Assembly: GCA_030624445.1 (NCBI GenBank)
Contig: JAUXKD010000016.1
Span: forward strand, 1 to 7,469
DNA: 7,469 nt
Origin: Candidatus Aenigmatarchaeota archaeon
Lineage (GTDB): Archaea > Aenigmatarchaeota > Aenigmatarchaeia > QMZP01 > JAFGSV01
Direction of reading: 5' to 3'
A program made the translations under genes and the position numbers. Positions 6,294 through 7,469 of the stretch are shown piece after piece. The notes beneath the pieces are model-generated. The model saw only the letters and a program-made list of their open reading frames with translations. It did not search any database and had not been told where the DNA came from. Numbering within the stretch: the first letter of the stretch is position 1; each line of letters starts with the position of its first letter.

Positions 6294-7375
6294 TAAGCCT
6301 CACCCACTTCCAGCTTCGGATATATGCCCATGGAATTTATCTCATCGAGCAGCAGCTTAAACGCGTACGCGGTCTTAACCCAGCTCGTCTTGCTTTCCCT
6401 GCAAACAGGGCACAGCAACTTGTTCTTTGCTTTATCGTGTATCGACACGAGGCCGCAGTTATTGCACACGGGTATCATCGTCTGGTCCGAATCGAACCTT
6501 TCCTTCAGTGTCAAAGCGGCGCCGTGTGCCACGAGACATTGCTGCTCCATTTCGCCCAGCCTCAGGCCGCCCCTCTTGGCCCTTCCCTCGGTGGGCTGTC
6601 TCGTGAGCAGGGTCACCGGACCCCTCGCTCTTGCATGCAACTTGTTCGCTACCATGTGGTCCAGTTTGAGATAAAAGCTTAATCCAGTGAAAATCATAAC
6701 TTCATACGCCCTCCCGCTCCTGCCGTCGTACATGGTCTCCTTCCCGTCATCCCTGAAACCGGCAGAGAACATGGATTTCCTTATCTCGTCCTCCCTCATG
6801 TGATTGAAGGCCGTCCCTTTGATGTTTTCGCACGTTGTGGCTTTGGTTTTGCCGGCCAGCATTTCCAGCAACTGGCCGATAGTCATCCTGCTTGGCACCC
6901 CGTGCGGGTTGAATATCACATCGGGAACGACGCCTTTTGATGTGAAAGGCATATCCTCATGAGGCAACATGAGGCTAACCACTCCCTTCTGCCCGTGCCT
7001 GGAGGCAAACTTATCCCCAAGCTCGGGAATGCGTTCATCCCTGACCCTGACCTTTATGAGCTGGCTTCCGTTGGGGTTTTCGGATATAATTACCTTGTCG
7101 GCAATGCCCCTTTCCCCGTATCTAACAGTTACGGAGGTCTCTCTCTGGTTTTCAGTACCAACTGCGAACTCCTCACCCGAAAGGAATCTCAGAGGTGACG
7201 TCTTGCCTATGAGCACGGAATCAGACTCGACCCTTGTTTGAGGATTTATTATACCGTCTTCTGCCAGATGGGTATAGCTTTCCTCTCCCCTGTGACCTTT
7301 TATCCCGGGTTCAGGGATTCTGATCTCGTCCTCCTGCCCTCCCCAGTACCTCTTTTTTATTGTTTCGTATGTCCT
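6293..7375 (-). CDS. rpoB: DNA-directed RNA polymerase subunit B (RpoB), C-terminal part after in-frame stops
   Basis: This open stretch of 360 codons encodes the C-terminal part of archaeal RpoB. It begins RTYETIKKRYWGGQED, matching the RTYEAxERRYPGGQED of homologues. It continues through GHRGEESYTHLAEDGI, VLIGKTSP (54-61), GDKFASRHGQKG (120-131), and RLGEMEQQCLVAHGAA (272-287). The C-terminal zinc ribbon has Cys304, Cys307, Cys322 and Cys325. It ends with TAA at 6295-6293, overlapping the rpoA1 ATG. The anomaly is at the 5' side. Two consecutive TAA codons (7381-7376) precede it in the same frame, and homology continues directly upstream of them. No ATG, GTG or TTG lies between the stops and the GTG at 7216. 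A start at that GTG would discard about 53 conserved residues, so independent translation of a normal subunit is hard to explain. Either the stops are sequence errors, they are read through, or the gene is broken. Confidence 0.9.
   Translation of the reverse strand, partial: RTYETIKKRYWGGQEDEIRIPEPGIKGHRGEESYTHLAEDGIINPQTRVESDSVLIGKTSPLRFLSGEEFAVGTENQRETSVTVRYGERGIADKVIISENPNGSQLIKVRVRDERIPELGDKFASRHGQKGVVSLMLPHEDMPFTSKGVVPDVIFNPHGVPSRMTIGQLLEMLAGKTKATTCENIKGTAFNHMREDEIRKSMFSAGFRDDGKETMYDGRSGRAYEVMIFTGLSFYLKLDHMVANKLHARARGPVTLLTRQPTEGRAKRGGLRLGEMEQQCLVAHGAALTLKERFDSDQTMIPVCNNCGLVSIHDKAKNKLLCPVCRESKTSWVKTAYAFKLLLDEINSMGIYPKLEVGEA
6298..6304 (-). promoter_or_regulatory. Shine-Dalgarno of rpoA1
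   Basis: GGTGAGG on the minus strand, four bases before the rpoA1 ATG at 6293, lies in the last codons of rpoB. It matches the anti-Shine-Dalgarno end of archaeal 16S rRNA and supports this start and coupled translation of rpoB and rpoA1. Confidence 0.7.
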
Positions 7376-7381
7376 TTATTA
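7376..7381 (-). other. Tandem in-frame TAA TAA inside rpoB
   Basis: Read on the minus strand, the rpoB frame is ERGMFRTI, then TAA TAA, then RTYETIKK. The frame on both sides is the same: 7381 to 7216 is 165 bases, or 55 codons. The number of codons between ERG and RTYE is seven, as in homologues (for example the eukaryotic Rpb2 form RGLFRSLFFRSY and the archaeal form RGLARSTFFRTYE). The two stops stand exactly at the conserved Phe-Phe. No insertion, deletion or intron is visible. Confidence 0.85.
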
Positions 7382-7469
7382 AATCGTCCTGAACATTCCC
7401 CTCTCTATTGAGGATTTGTTCAGAACAATAGCGTCGTTTATGTTGTTCCCGTCCCAGCACTTGATTGCA
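7379..7469 (-). CDS. rpoB: RpoB upstream fragment, partial, ending at the tandem stop
   Basis: The last 29 codons of the rpoB part that lies upstream of the tandem stop; the gene continues past the right edge. The translation includes NDAIVLNKSSIERGMFRTI, a clear match to the (E)DAIILNKSSVERG segment of archaeal RpoB and the EDSMIMNQSSIDRGLFRS segment of eukaryotic Rpb2. This segment leads into the catalytic centre. The preceding motif is GNNIND, where nearly all RNA polymerases have GYNxED; the Glu of that ED pair lies near the catalytic magnesium in E. coli beta (Glu813, Asp814). The frame then meets TAA at 7381-7379. If the stop is real, the upstream product would lack the C-terminal third of RpoB, including the zinc ribbon and the clamp-anchoring part. 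Confidence 0.8.
   Translation of the reverse strand, partial: AIKCWDGNNINDAIVLNKSSIERGMFRTI

Noticed and set aside
6293..7216. RpoB C-terminal gene starting at the GTG at 7216 as an independent short subunit
   Set aside because: Homology runs without a gap upstream to 7375 and beyond the stops; a start at 7216 would cut through conserved sequence and no ribosome binding site is seen there.
7376..7381. TAA reassigned to a sense codon in this organism
   Set aside because: TAA ends agmatinase at 2584-2586 and rpoB itself at 6295-6293, right where the next genes stop or start, so it acts as a normal stop here.
7376..7381. Intron, intein or insertion explaining the rpoB interruption
   Set aside because: The codon count between the flanking conserved motifs equals that of homologues, so nothing is inserted.
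1..7469. CRISPR array, tRNA, rRNA or mobile element
   Set aside because: The window is almost fully covered by coding sequence; the only larger gap (1647-1743) holds promoter-like DNA, and no direct repeats, inverted terminal repeats or transposase motifs were seen.

Overview
The window is archaeal. It holds RNA polymerase large-subunit genes with the archaeal split of the largest subunit (rpoA1 and rpoA2), the archaeal/eukaryotic ribosomal protein eL32 beside uL6, and AT-rich TATA-box-like promoters. The order of informational genes is broken up: uL6-eL32 stand without the rest of the spc-type ribosomal cluster, and rpoA2 is followed by a convergent ureohydrolase instead of rpl30e/nusA. This kind of scattering is common in DPANN and some other uncultured archaea. 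That placement is an inference from gene order, not a demonstrated affiliation.

Layout, left to right. At 1-182 (+) is the 3' end of a type II methionine aminopeptidase gene. Converging on it, the minus strand carries a four-gene run read from 1646 down to 202: uL6, eL32, a 50-residue zinc-ribbon protein and a 96-residue MGMT-fold (alkyltransferase-like) protein. A 97-bp AT-rich divergent promoter region (1647-1743) separates uL6 from an agmatinase-type ureohydrolase (1744-2586, +). The agmatinase stop codon directly abuts the stop codon of rpoA2. From 2587 to the right edge the minus strand carries rpoB - rpoA1 - rpoA2 in the usual order, with overlapping start/stop signals and GGTGA-type ribosome binding sites, so it reads as one operon running right to left.

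The window combines transcription (RpoB, RpoA', RpoA''), translation (uL6, eL32), N-terminal Met removal (MetAP), a DNA-alkylation-related protein and probable polyamine synthesis (agmatinase).

The strangest point is at 7376-7381. The rpoB frame is interrupted by two consecutive in-frame TAA codons exactly where homologues carry a conserved Phe-Phe. The frame and spacing on both sides are intact. Nearby, a normally conserved catalytic-centre motif is also altered. Other oddities are substitutions in the RpoA'' trigger-loop motif, a Lys-rich RpoA'' tail whose codons form an oligo-T tract after agmatinase, and an MGMT protein that keeps a Cys but lacks its usual catalytic partners. I saw no rRNA, tRNA, CRISPR array or mobile element.
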